Positions 54,067 to 63,405 of a stretch of 64,000 nt of DNA are shown piece after piece (within the stretch, counting starts at the first letter, position 1; every line of letters begins with the position of its first letter). Below the pieces are notes generated by a model. That model was not told the DNA's origin. It saw only the letters and a list, made by a program, of their open reading frames with translations, and did no database searches. Both the position numbers and the translations under genes were made by a program. The DNA lies in NCBI GenBank assembly GCA_951848785.1, contig CATOUR010000062.1, forward strand, positions 310,001 to 374,000, given 5' to 3'. Source of the stretch: Callosobruchus maculatus. Its lineage: Eukaryota; Arthropoda; Insecta; Coleoptera; Chrysomelidae.

Positions 54067-54730
54067 ATTTTTTTCTGACGTCAATGCGGGACGGCGCGTA
54101 GAAAGATGTAGCGCCGTCGGGGGGGGGGGGGGGGAGAGGGGGGTGCAATTGATGTTAGGTATATGTGCGTGAATATAACGCTTCATTCAAAAATGGTGGA
54201 TTACCCAATACATTTACATAGTCTCGACACCAGTACAATACAGTCTGGTCAAAGCCGAAAAGAAGAATATACAAGCAGCAAAGCAGTAACCAGTGCGAAA
54301 AAAAGATAGTAACAGAATTTTTCAAAAAGTCGCTACAAATCGGTTTATTTTGTTAAATCGCCGCTACGTCTCAACGTAATCAAAATGTCGCTATTTTCGC
54401 GACAAGTCGCTACGAATGGTAACACTGCCCGGACACTGCTTGTGTGACGTCACAGCTAAAGATAGAAACACCGCCAACGACGCGTTATTGTGACGTCACA
54501 TGTCAAAATTTATATGTCACTTTGGGTTATGTGACGTCAAAGTCAAAATGACGCGTCAGCGGTGGTGTTTTCATTATCTGCTATGTCAACCGTAGAGTGG
54601 GGATGAAATTGTTTTATAAATTAAAAAATTATATACAAAAAGAAATATACAAAATCCGGGACATTTTCCGGGACGGTATAAATGCGGAATGGCTGGTCTG
54701 AAAACGGGACAATCCCGCAAAATCCGGGAC
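54067..54730. other. Mixed noncoding segment with G run, TGACGTCA sites and CCGGGAC motifs
   Basis: A run of 18 or more Gs sits at about 54119. GTCGCTAC / CGTAGCGAC-type motifs near 54330-54420 lead to GGTAACACTG, like an inverted hAT end (CAGTGTTACC). 54640-54725 has CCGGGAC or its inverse at least four times (AATCCGGGACATTTTCCGGG; GGGACAATCCCG; AATCCGGGACGAATGG), again like subterminal motifs of a transposon end. No pair of complete ends could be closed. Confidence 0.45.
54445..54539. promoter_or_regulatory. Three TGACGTCA palindromes in 95 bp
   Basis: TGACGTCA occurs at 54445-54452, 54491-54498 and 54532-54539, in flanks that also share GTGACGTCA. The octamer is the cAMP-response element of animal CREB/ATF proteins. 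Three in 95 bp of AT-rich DNA is unlikely by chance, but repeat-derived duplication explains it as well as regulation does. Confidence 0.4.
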
Positions 54731-55400
54731 GAATGGTCTCTTTTGCGGTAGTTATACGCTGAAAGTTAAGCTATGCCAGGGAGTTGCTTCACTGAAGGAC
54801 GAACGTACTAGGAAACATCGATATAGAGAGAGATTTGGGTTCTTGCTATTGCATACAAATACTTTAGGCTAACTTTATAACGCTGGAAGGAGTCAGGATC
54901 CGGAGGAGCAAGCTTCTACCTGGAGGGAAAAGAAGTTCAGTGAAGCTTTGCGCTGGGAACCTGCACGACTGTCTTCAAGGTGGAGGTGTATTGATGACGG
55001 CACACTCAACGGAAGTCGAACAGTGTTCTGAATAGAACAGCCTTGCTCTAACAGTCAGGCAGCGCTAAAAGCGGTGGCAGCTCCGAGTGACAAATCAGTT
55101 CTGGCTCAAAAATGCCCTGTTGCCTTTCAGAGATTAGTAAGCCATAATACGGTGACTAAATTTGTGGTAATTCTCGAATAGCAAGCCACCAAACGTTACT
55201 CTAACTATAGACGGCAAGAATATAGAAAGAATGGAACAATAGGTGTACTTATCTTGGAGTAATGCTGAACAGCATAAATGACTACACTGAGGAAATAAGA
55301 GTGAGAATAGAAAAAGCAAGAGCGAACTTCATTGGGATGAATAAAATCTTTCGCAGCAAAGAAGTATGACACTAAAACATCGTCTAGCTAAGTCACAGTA
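54731..55400 (+). pseudogene. Chimeric retroelement block, copy 2 (RNase H joined to RTE-like RT)
   Basis: Collinear with copy 1 but with an extra segment 54878-55040 reading GGASFYLEGKEVQ and FKVEVY (early RNase H motifs, TDGS region decayed). Then SQAALKAVAAPSDKSVLAQK (RNase H), then directly TKFVVI and NVTLTIDGKNIERMEQ, MNKIFRS of an RTE-like RT. RNase H motifs of one retroelement type upstream of RT motifs of another is not a normal protein order, so this is a junction of two elements. The uninterrupted GGCAAGAATATAGAAAG at 55213 serves as the empty site for the palindrome in copy 1. Confidence 0.8.
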
Positions 55401-56974
55401 TAAAGAGTAAGCGGACCTACTAGCTAGAACCTAGGAGACGGGCCCGGCAACCCCTGCATCTTCCAAGAACCTATACTTGCAATTAGCAGGCCCGAGGTCA
55501 ATGTTTGCCCAGGGCCGGTGTTCCTAACTAGCTCCCCTCGCAAGCGAGCGACCGTCAAAGGAGCGATATGATTTGAAGCGATATGGCATTTCTAGATTCT
55601 CACCTACCGCTCCCCTCGCAAATTTGGAAAGCGAGCAAGCACTGAGATACGACAACATCGCATATTGATGTAAAATGTCCGAACAAAACGTCAAGTTGTC
55701 AAAACATAACCAATATGTTCGTTTGATAAAGTACCGTATACATCACAGACGATAAATAATAATTGTCGGTGATATATATCGATCGAGGAACCACCTATTC
55801 TAAACATGAAGATTAGTATCAACCAATAAGCAACATTCAGGATAAATCTGATTTAATTAGCGGCGAATTTTGCCCCCATTTAATGTGAAAGAACGGTTGT
55901 TTTCTGTTTCGATACCAATATTCTTCTTTGAAATTAAATAATGATAATCACAGCGATTATACTTTAGTTATAGTTCACATTATAACTTCGAATCATATAT
56001 CAGTACATTAAACTATAAACTTTTAAAAGCTTACAATTTTTAAAAAAATCGCTGAGAAATAGTAAACCAAAATTTTTGCTATTGGTTGAGGATATAAATC
56101 TCTAATTTTTACAGGGTCATCCAGATAAATGCTAATTGTGTCCAAGACATATCAAAAGGTTTGTTTTGTTAATCTAAATAACCTTTTTGAACTAGTTTTC
56201 AGCGAGTTTTGTTAGTGTTTTTTGGATGGGACCTTGGTAAAAAAATCTATACATTTTAAAAAGGTACATTTTAATGTGAAGGTTGCGCTTGACTTTGTCC
56301 AATCAATTTCTCCCATAACGGATCCGATTTGCAATATGAAATATTAAATCGTTTTCCAAATTTAGGCGATTTTTAGTTTACTTCTTATTTGGGCCAATGA
56401 TGGAATTGCGTACTCGCACAAGTACAAGGTAGAAAATGGAATGAAATACTTCAAAGCCTCGATTGTCAATTCCGTGTACTTATTTTCTCTTTTCAACCAG
56501 AAGGTATCAAAATTTCTAGATTTGAACTCCCAGCGTAACATCCATTGGCAGATAATTCCAGCAGACTATAATAAACCAAACGCCTAAAAGTTTTGTACGG
56601 TTTAAATATTTTTATAACATACATGAAAAAAGGGTCGGGAATCAAGAAATATTTTAGTACGAGGGGGGTCGTGTCATGGTAAAGGTTGTAAAGGTTGAAA
56701 AACACTGTGTTAGAGGGCCTCTTAAAACAACTCGATGAAGCTCTGAAACATGTTTTTATACTTCTTCTTGGTTTAACAGTCCAATACATACAGGATCGTC
56801 CACTATAAAGCATAATAATTATAAATAAGAGCACACATCTCAACTTAAGGTACCCTAATCGTCGGTGATAACCTATTTACATTGATACACCAGTGATACA
56901 AGCGACAGAAAGCACTCCCATTTGACGCGAGCGCTTCAATTGTAAGGAGAGGATGTGAGAATCTAAACAGCAGT
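55401..56974. other. Unassigned DNA, GC-richer at 55430-55640
   Basis: The first part is GC-richer, with GCTCCCCTCGCAA repeated at 55531 and 55612. The rest is AT-rich. TTTACAGGGTCATCCAGATA at about 56108 resembles a palindrome-family end without a partner. Frame 56493-56843 is unrecognised. Confidence 0.45.
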
Positions 56975-57390
56975 GATTTTCACTCGTCTCGCATTTAAAG
57001 GCAGCGTTATCGCTCCACACGAGGGGTCAAGAATACCGGCCCTGGACGACTGGGCCTACAAGGAATTGACGAAAGCCTGGTTAGAGAGAGATGGTTGCAT
57101 GCAAGCTAAAAGACTCATAGTAGCCCTGAAAAGGGCCGAAGACTATGGTTTCCGGATGAGAGAACGAGTGAAACGCTCAACTTTCTGGTGGGGGTTCTTA
57201 CTGGCCATTATCGGCTGAATGGATATTTGTCACTCATGAAAGTGGTAGGGGACCCTGCTCCAGATGCTGGAAGGAGTTCCACTTCCTGGGCAGTTGTGCT
57301 GTATATCGCAACCTCATACTTCACATATTCGGTACGACGCAGTTTGGGGAGGAGATGGTAGGACATACTGATCATAGGCATGAAGTCTGG
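56975..57390 (+). pseudogene. Non-LTR retrotransposon, region after RNase H
   Basis: Reads DDWAYKELTKAWLERDGCMQ followed by AKRLI (usual W...W......C.QAK.F/LI), then a stop and frameshift, LNGYLSLMKVVGDPAP (usual LTGHxxLNxHLxxMxxxxDPxC), then CWKEFHFLGSCAVYRNLILH IFG (usual CxxEEETxxHFLxxCxAxxxxRxxxFG). This tail follows RNase H in R1- and I-like elements and ends with the CxxC-H-C region, here missing some cysteines. Two frame changes are needed. Confidence 0.75.
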
Positions 57391-57554
57391 TAGGTACATA
57401 CACATAAATAAAGGATAGGGCACATCAGACACACATGAACAGATTAACGCAGTAAAAAGTATAAGATATTCAATCCATTCTTGCCCCTTCGGACAAACAG
57501 CGTACAGGAGAAGACAAAAACATTGACTAAGACCAACACTGGAAGCTGTAATCG

Positions 57555-57790
57555 AGAAGCTCATCCACATTGTAAAACGCGCTTGATGAAAGGATGGCTT
57601 TTATAGTCTCTGTAAATCCCTCATTATTGAAAGACTGATTCTCTTAGGTATTGCATTGAAAAATTTTACACCATGATAGTTAACTCCATTCCTGGTTTTA
57701 GCGAGTCCAAAATGTCTTGGATACAAGTTATATTTATTTCTTGTATTGTATGAATGTGTTCATTAGTAGGTTGTATACATATAATAAATG
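57555..57790 (-). pseudogene. Jockey/CR1-like RT C-terminus, small fragment
   Basis: The minus strand reads HSYNTRNKYNLYPRHFGLAK, then TRNGVNYHGVKFFNAIPKRI. HSYNTRxKxxLxxPxxxxxxxxxGxxYxGxKxFNxLPxxI is a hallmark near the end of Jockey/CR1-like proteins. It lies tail to tail with the plus-strand fragment to its left. Confidence 0.82.
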
Positions 57791-57829
57791 AACATTAGCT
57801 TTAACATACAACCCTTATTGCTTCTCAGG

Positions 57830-58650
57830 AAGAACTAGTAGCTCTATTGAACATCTTAGAACACAACACATGTACAGCATCTGGTCTTGGTATTAACTAC
57901 AACAAGACCAAGGTTATAATCGTATATAGAGAGCACGATAATCATCGAGAAATAAAGTCAAGAGGCCCTTGTGAAGTAGTTCAAAGTTTTGTGTACCTCG
58001 GTTCTTTGATCGACAATTCGGGTAGCTGTGAAAATGAGATTCGACGGCGCGTATGGCCATGACAAAGCTTACTAAAATACGGCGTGACCATAACATCACT
58101 AAAGCTATTAAAGTATGACGTGACCATAACATCACTAAAGCCACCAAAATGCCGCTAGTTCAGTCTCTTGTCTTCTCCATATTTTTGTATGCCTCGGAAA
58201 CTTGGACTGTTAAAAAGGCAGATCGAGCTCACACAGATGCTTTTGAAATGTGGACGTGGAGGAGAATGCTGAGATTCTCTTATATGGCCCATCGAACTAA
58301 CGTTTCCATACTGGATGAGCTCGGCAATCTAAAGAGACTATACTCCATTGTGTCAACGAGAATGCTTACGTTATTCGGACATATTCACAGACGCGATAAT
58401 ATGGAGAAACTTGTAGTTCAGGGTCATGCCCCGAGTGGGCTGCGCCGTGGTTGTTCCCCTACACGCTGGGTGGATACGACGAAACAGTCGCTGGATATGA
58501 GTATCAAGAGCGCCACTGAACTGACAGTAAATCGCGAACGATGGCGAGCTACAGTTCTCAAAACTATTGATAATATTCGTGTCGGCAATACTCTAGCTCC
58601 CACTAAATGCATTTTACGAGTTCACGACATGTCTGTTAAGACATTGTGAC
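57830..58650 (+). pseudogene. RTE-like retrotransposon, C-terminal third
   Basis: Frame 1 gives GLGINYNKTKVIIVYRE, VVQSFVYLGSLIDNSGSCEN (usual LGxxINxxKTxxM and FxYLGSxIxxxGxCxxEI). A frameshift near 58050 gives MAMTKLTKIRRDHNITKA. Then PLVQSLVFSIFLYASETWTV, DAFEMWTWRRMLRFSYMAHR, RMLTLFGHIHRRDNMEKLVV, RGCSPTRWVDTTKQ and, near the end, RERWRATV. The order and wording fit RTE-like elements of insects. Apart from one frameshift and one stop in a 36-bp duplication it is open for 166 codons to 58649. The 3' end ATGATGATGAG at 58651 may be the microsatellite tail. Confidence 0.87.
58083..58141 (+). repeat. 36-bp tandem duplication inside the RTE-like ORF
   Basis: CGTGACCATAACATCACTAA AGC starts at 58083 and again at 58119. 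The 36-bp period keeps the frame (RDHNITKA twice), but the join contains TGA (GTATGACG), which stops it. Confidence 0.92.
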
Positions 58651-59839
58651 TATGATGATGAGCTTTAACATACATTAGTTACATTAGGTATATGGTTTAT
58701 AGCAAAGCTCCGGTTTGGACAATCACGTTTTCAAGTCATCGTTCTCCCGAAATTCTGTGGAGGGACAACCATTGATTTGCGCAAAGTGGGTGTGATAAAG
58801 GAAAGTTTGAGAACCTCTGATACACAGGTTGATATTTGACAACGGCGGTGTAGAAACCTGAGGCTGAACGGTAATTGCAGCCTCGTAAATACGTATCAGA
58901 TGCGAGCAATTAGAAGCCCGAGCTCCGATACGAACAATGCTGAAACGAAAGCATTATAATGAGGATCAGATGCAGCACTGGCAGGGTAATCATAAGGTGT
59001 ATGGGCGTGATAATTATGCAGTGTCGCTATTCAAATGTGTATACATATACAGGTGTGCTCTTTACAGTCGGTTTCCTATTCACCGAGTGACACTTTGCTT
59101 CCAACGCATTTACAATTTGATAATAATACTAGCAATAAACATCTCCGTTAGTTTCAACGTTTAGCTCGAGCTACCCTTAAACCTAACCACCAGGGTATCT
59201 ACCATAATAGTTAAGCCGTGACGTGTAATTTTCGTGTCCAGAAAAAAACTGGATACGCTTAGAATCTGAGTTGTAGAGGCAGTTTGGAAGCTTTTTTATT
59301 ATTGCAGCATAACTCCAAAATGGGAGGGATCGGAGATAGACAGGAGGGGGGTGTTAAAACGTAAAAAAATTGTTAAGTAACCGACTGAAAATGCGGTAGC
59401 GTTTTAATACACCTACCAACTAATCTTCCAAAAAATCGTGACCCGAAATCTACGCGCGGTTTGCGGGTACCGATTTTTTTAAAACGAAAAAAAAATAATC
59501 GCGACGAAACCGGTCGGGACTTGATGGAAAATTCTTTGTTTTTTTGTAGATAACATAAAAAATACTGTCATCCGTTTCTGCTGGACAGTTTATGAGAAAT
59601 ATGAGCTTCAAGTTCGATTTTTCACGTCATTTCCATTAAAATCGTTAAAAATTGTTCATATTGTTTAAAACGGATAACGTTCTTGGGAGGTCCAACTATA
59701 GGACATGTAGCAATGTCACCCGTCTTTATTATGTTTAATGCAAGGTTTAATCCCATTTTTTAATCCCCACAAAAAGTGAGGTTAGAAGCGTTTTTGAAAG
59801 GATACGAAAGGTGCGAGCTTCGAAACATATAATAATAAG
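58651..59839. other. Unassigned DNA
   Basis: No protein or RNA family recognised. 59330-59800 has CpG-containing A-rich stretches (AAACGAAAAAAAAATAATCG) and may be an unknown repeat. Confidence 0.45.
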
Positions 59840-60262
59840 ACAAGACCATCCCAGCAAATAGGCCAGATATAGTTTTCCAGTCAAAGACAGACAAAGTGAC
59901 CTACTTAATACATATTGCGATTCCCAATGATATGAACATCTAAAACACCTACGCTGGGAAGATATCTAAATACACCGATCTCGCCATAGAAATAAAACGA
60001 CTATGGAAACAAAACCAAGTTGTCATTGTCCCCCTCATTATGTCGGTCTCAGGCCTTACTCCTAATACATTTACACCACACCTGCAACAATTGGGACTGG
60101 ATGGAAAGTTACATAAAACCTTCCAAAAGACCTGCAGCATTGTACGGTCCTTCCTGAATTCAGAATAATAATAGGTCAAGTGTTGACTTGGCACAGCCCG
60201 TCAATACTTGTTACTACCGCAACCTTACGAGAAAAAATAAGAAATGCAGAATAACAATAATG
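59840..60262 (+). pseudogene. R4/Dong-like retrotransposon, 5'-truncated copy 1
   Basis: Starts directly after ATAATAATAAG. It reads KTIPANRPDIVFQSKTDKVT, then YLIHIAIPND (His replaces the usual Asp of the restriction-like endonuclease), a stop, YAGKISKYTDLAIEIKRLW, IVPLIMSVSGLTPNTFTPHL, and ends RSFLNSE at 60168 after a small deletion (residues SVILK missing relative to copy 3). The 3' UTR TGTTGACTTGGCACAGCCCG runs to AATAACAATAATG. Truncated in the endonuclease domain. Confidence 0.87.
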
Positions 60263-60608
60263 TTCAAAACACCTACGCTGGAAAATATCTAAATACACTG
60301 ACCTTGCCATAGGAGTGAAGCGACTCTGGAAACAAGATAAAGTTATTATTGTCCCCCTCATTATGTCGGTCTCAGGCCTCACACCGAACACATTTACACA
60401 ACATCTACAACAGTTGGGCCTGGACGAAGGGTTACATAAAATATTCCAAAAGTCTGTAATCCTTAAGACCTGTAATATAGTACGATCTTTCCTAGATTCC
60501 GATCAGTAATAGTTCAGGTGTTGACTTGGCCTAGCCCGTCAACATTTGTCGTCACCGCAGTCGTGCGAGAGAAGTTTGAAAAAACATGATAATAACAATA
60601 ACAATAAT
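60263..60608 (+). pseudogene. R4/Dong-like retrotransposon, 5'-truncated copy 2
   Basis: Begins at TTCAAAACACCTACGCTGGA within the KYTDL region and is in frame apart from the start: KRLWKQDKVIIVPLIMSVSG, LTPNTFTQHLQQLGLDEGLH, stop at 60507. Then the same 3' UTR (GTGTTGACTTGGCCTAGCCC) and tail GATAATAACAATAACAATAA. It abuts copy 1's tail on the left and copy 3 on the right. Confidence 0.88.
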
Positions 60609-61365
60609 TGCTATCCAGGACCAAGCGATTGCGACAAGGAACTACATAAAACACATAATTAAAGATACATCCATAGCCGACGACAATTGCAGAAAGTGCC
60701 ACCAACAAAAAGAAACAATAGACCACATAACAAGCGCATGCAAAACTCTCGCTGGAACCGAGTACACATCTAGACATAACTCTGCAGCCAAAGGCATTCA
60801 CCAAGCACTAGCCACAACAAACAAGTTAATAGAAAACACAGATCCATATTACAATTACACACCGACATCAGTACTCGAGAACAATGAATACAAACTGTAC
60901 TGGGACGTTGAAATACATACAGATAAGACCATCCCGGCAAATCGGCCAGATATAGTTTTCCAGTCGAAGGCAGACAAAGTTACCTATTTGATAGATATTG
61001 CTATTCCCAACGATACGAATATCCAAAACGCCTACGCTGAGAAGATATCTAAATACACTGACCTTGCGATGGAAATAAAACGACTCTGGAAGCAAAACAG
61101 AGTTACCATTGTCCCCCTAATTATGTCTGTCTCAGGCCTTACACCAAACACATTTACACCACACCTACAACAGTTAGGCCTGGACGAAAGGTTACACAAA
61201 ATATTTCAGAAGTCTGTAATCCTGAAGACCTGCAATATCGTACGATCCTTCCTAAATTCCGATCCGTAATAGTTAGGTGTTGACTTGGCACAGCCCGTCA
61301 ACATCTGTTGCTACCGCAGTCATGGGAGAGAAACTTGAAAAGACAGGATAATAACAATAATAATA
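60609..61365 (+). pseudogene. R4/Dong-like retrotransposon, longest copy, with zinc knuckle and endonuclease
   Basis: The open frame to TAA at 61267 reads AIQDQAIATRNYIKHIIKDT, then CRKCHQQKETIDHITSAC (CX2CX8HX4C zinc knuckle), YTPTSVLENNEYKLYWDVEI, and the restriction-like endonuclease: RPDIVFQSKADKVTYLIDIA (PD...D) and EKISKYTDLAMEIKRLWK (the K..KY part). It then runs to RSFLNSDP. The zinc knuckle plus PD-D-KY nuclease is specific to R2/R4-type non-LTR elements. All catalytic nuclease residues look intact; the RT domain is lost by 5' truncation. The 3' UTR ends GATAATAACAATAATAATAA. Confidence 0.9.
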
Positions 61366-61954
61366 AGTGGACTTCATTCACATAAAAAATATAAAAGTGT
61401 GTACAACAATTTGTACACTAATGCAGAAGTCTAGCTGAAGCTACTCTACTTAACCATTAGTGGGCAGAGCCCAAATAATAGATCAAATCATAAGATAATT
61501 TACTAGAGAACATGAGTATTTATATCACTTAGTAACAAAAAAAGTGCATATTAGGACTAACATATTATGTTTACAGAAGTTTATAATATTTACCTAGCAC
61601 GAACTTACACACTAATTTAAAAGGAAAAACAAAAATTGAAAACAAACAGCCAATCTCAGTCAATGTACTAGAGGAAGGAGATCTCAGACGGGTATAGGTG
61701 TGTATTTACTGACGAAGGAAAAAATAAGATCTCTGTAAGACTCATGTAACAGGACCCTACTTAAAACTTCGCAGCGAACGAATAGTAAGTATTTTCTTAC
61801 CACTTGTTTTTTATTCTTCTGCTGCTGAATAACCGTACATTAGCTTTGTTATTTCAATGGCTATTGTTTCTGGAAAGGAAAGTCTGCTCAAGTTACTAAT
61901 TCAGTTTTTACTTACAAAACGTTTTCTGAATTAATATTTTTTTTCTAATTTTGG
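61366..61954. other. Unassigned spacer
   Basis: AT-rich, no recognised features. TGTGTACAACAATTTGTACAC at about 61398 is a short palindrome. Confidence 0.45.
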
Positions 61955-62985
61955 GCCAATGTTATCCTGCGGTTAGGGTAACTTTGGCCCAAGTCCATTT
62001 TTAGCGTTAAAAGCATGATACAAATAGTATGGACAAAGAAGGACTTGGATATTGACTAGAACAGGTTCTTCAACGAAGATTATATTATCAGATGTTATCA
62101 AGTTTCGTTATAATTATGAATGTTATCAGGTGAAACATCTTTGACCACCTCTTTCAGATTCTCCATATATCTGTGATGATTTTTGCATGAATCTGAGTAC
62201 GATTTCTTTTTATGTTCGACGAAAACTTGACCGTCAGTTGAGGGTGTCTCTTTAGAAACGATTTGACCCAGTCACGTCCTGGAACACTACACAGTTTACC
62301 ATTGCCTAGTCAAATAAGATTTTATGATGAATCTTAAATCTAGTTCATCGAGAATGCTAGTTCTTCTTCTTGCGAAAAAACTGTTGGATGGCCTGGTGAG
62401 CTTGAAAAAAAATGTTTCATTTTATTTTTTGTAGGGGTATCTTAAAATGATCAGCGGCTAGCCTTTGCGTCACATCACCAGATCTGATTGCTTCTAGACA
62501 AGTTAGAAGTTGTTCGTCGCTATAGCCAGTATATATTGGGCCTCCAGGAAGTTTTACTGCATCCTGTACAAGTTGATGACGAGAGTACGCAATACAATTT
62601 GACTGATTTAAAAAAACATGAAAATAAAAAACGTGTTGAGTTTAACAGTGTTGTAACTACAGTACGACTTAAACAAAGGAAAATTGTTTAATAGGGGGCA
62701 CTTACCACACCTGTTCAACAAGAAATACGTTTTTTGTAAATGGAAGTTTGGGAGGTGAAGATTGCACGTGGTTTCATTAGTCAAACAACTATAGGTGCTG
62801 CTTTCTAGTGGACAGCAATGGAACCACTGGACTTATCAGACAGCCTGTATGGTGCGGCTACCTAGCGGAATGAGCCGGAAGTATTTTAAATACAGTCACA
62901 AATATGTTCATAGAGTACGATTTTGATTTGTTTTCATTTGGGCCAAAGAAGGACGTTAGGGCCAAAGTAGCCGTGTTTACGGTAT
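61955..62985. mobile_element. Internally deleted pogo-like DNA transposon
   Basis: The left end has GGTTAGGGTAACTTTGGCCC AAGTCC, and the right end has GGACGTTAGGGCCAAAGTAG CCGTG. TACTTTGGCCC(T/A)A..GTCC is shared in inverse. GGGCCAA also occurs further out on each side. The interior carries a pogo-type transposase on the minus strand. About 1.0 kb, shorter than full pogo-like elements. Exact ends and a TA target could not be fixed. Confidence 0.72.
62020..62570 (-). pseudogene. pogo-like transposase, DNA-binding part and start of DDE domain
   Basis: On the minus strand: GGPIYTGYSDEQLLTCLEAI and RSGDVTQRLAADHFKIPL (psq-type HTH), then GHPTVFSQEEELAFS and GRDWVKSFLKRHPQLTVKF (CENP-B-type HTH), then in a shifted frame YMENLKEVVKDVSPDNIHNY followed by NET. 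The last is the usual NYDETN box with Asn for the first catalytic Asp. The rest of the DDE domain is missing, and several stops and frameshifts occur. Domain order is exactly that of pogo/Tigger transposases. Confidence 0.87.
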
Positions 62986-63405
62986 GAGTAAAATTTATGT
63001 AGATCTACATCTATGAGGTTGGTGCCGCTGGCCTAAGCCAACTTCAAATTTTCAACGCTTTAAATGGAATACGCGTAGCAATTACCACGGAAAGTAATTA
63101 TATCGCCGGCAACTAGAAAGCTATTTACATAATTAAAAAATGGTTTTCGTCGGACGGAGAGTCTACATAAATCATATTATCACTCTCCAGCTGGATGAAA
63201 TATATTCCCGGTTTAGAATTACAATTTTGGATATTCATTTGCTCTCGGGCGGTGAATGTTACACTAGTAGTACGAGAAACGCTTCAGTCGATTTTGGATC
63301 GTGGAACTAAAAGCATTTCATTCTTCTTCTAAAGGTACCACATCCACTCAGTCGTCAACAATTCTGGCAAATGCTTCTTTATCTTGTGCTAAGTCTAAGT
63401 CTCGT
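62986..63405. other. Unassigned spacer
   Basis: No recognised feature between the pogo derivative and the satellite array. Confidence 0.5.

Noticed and set aside
56493..56843. 116-codon minus-strand frame
   Set aside because: No family match, AT-driven composition, and no splice signals or neighbours that would support a gene.
57208..57570. 120-codon minus-strand frame
   Set aside because: Shadow of the plus-strand post-RNase H motifs and of the adjacent minus-strand RT tail in another frame.
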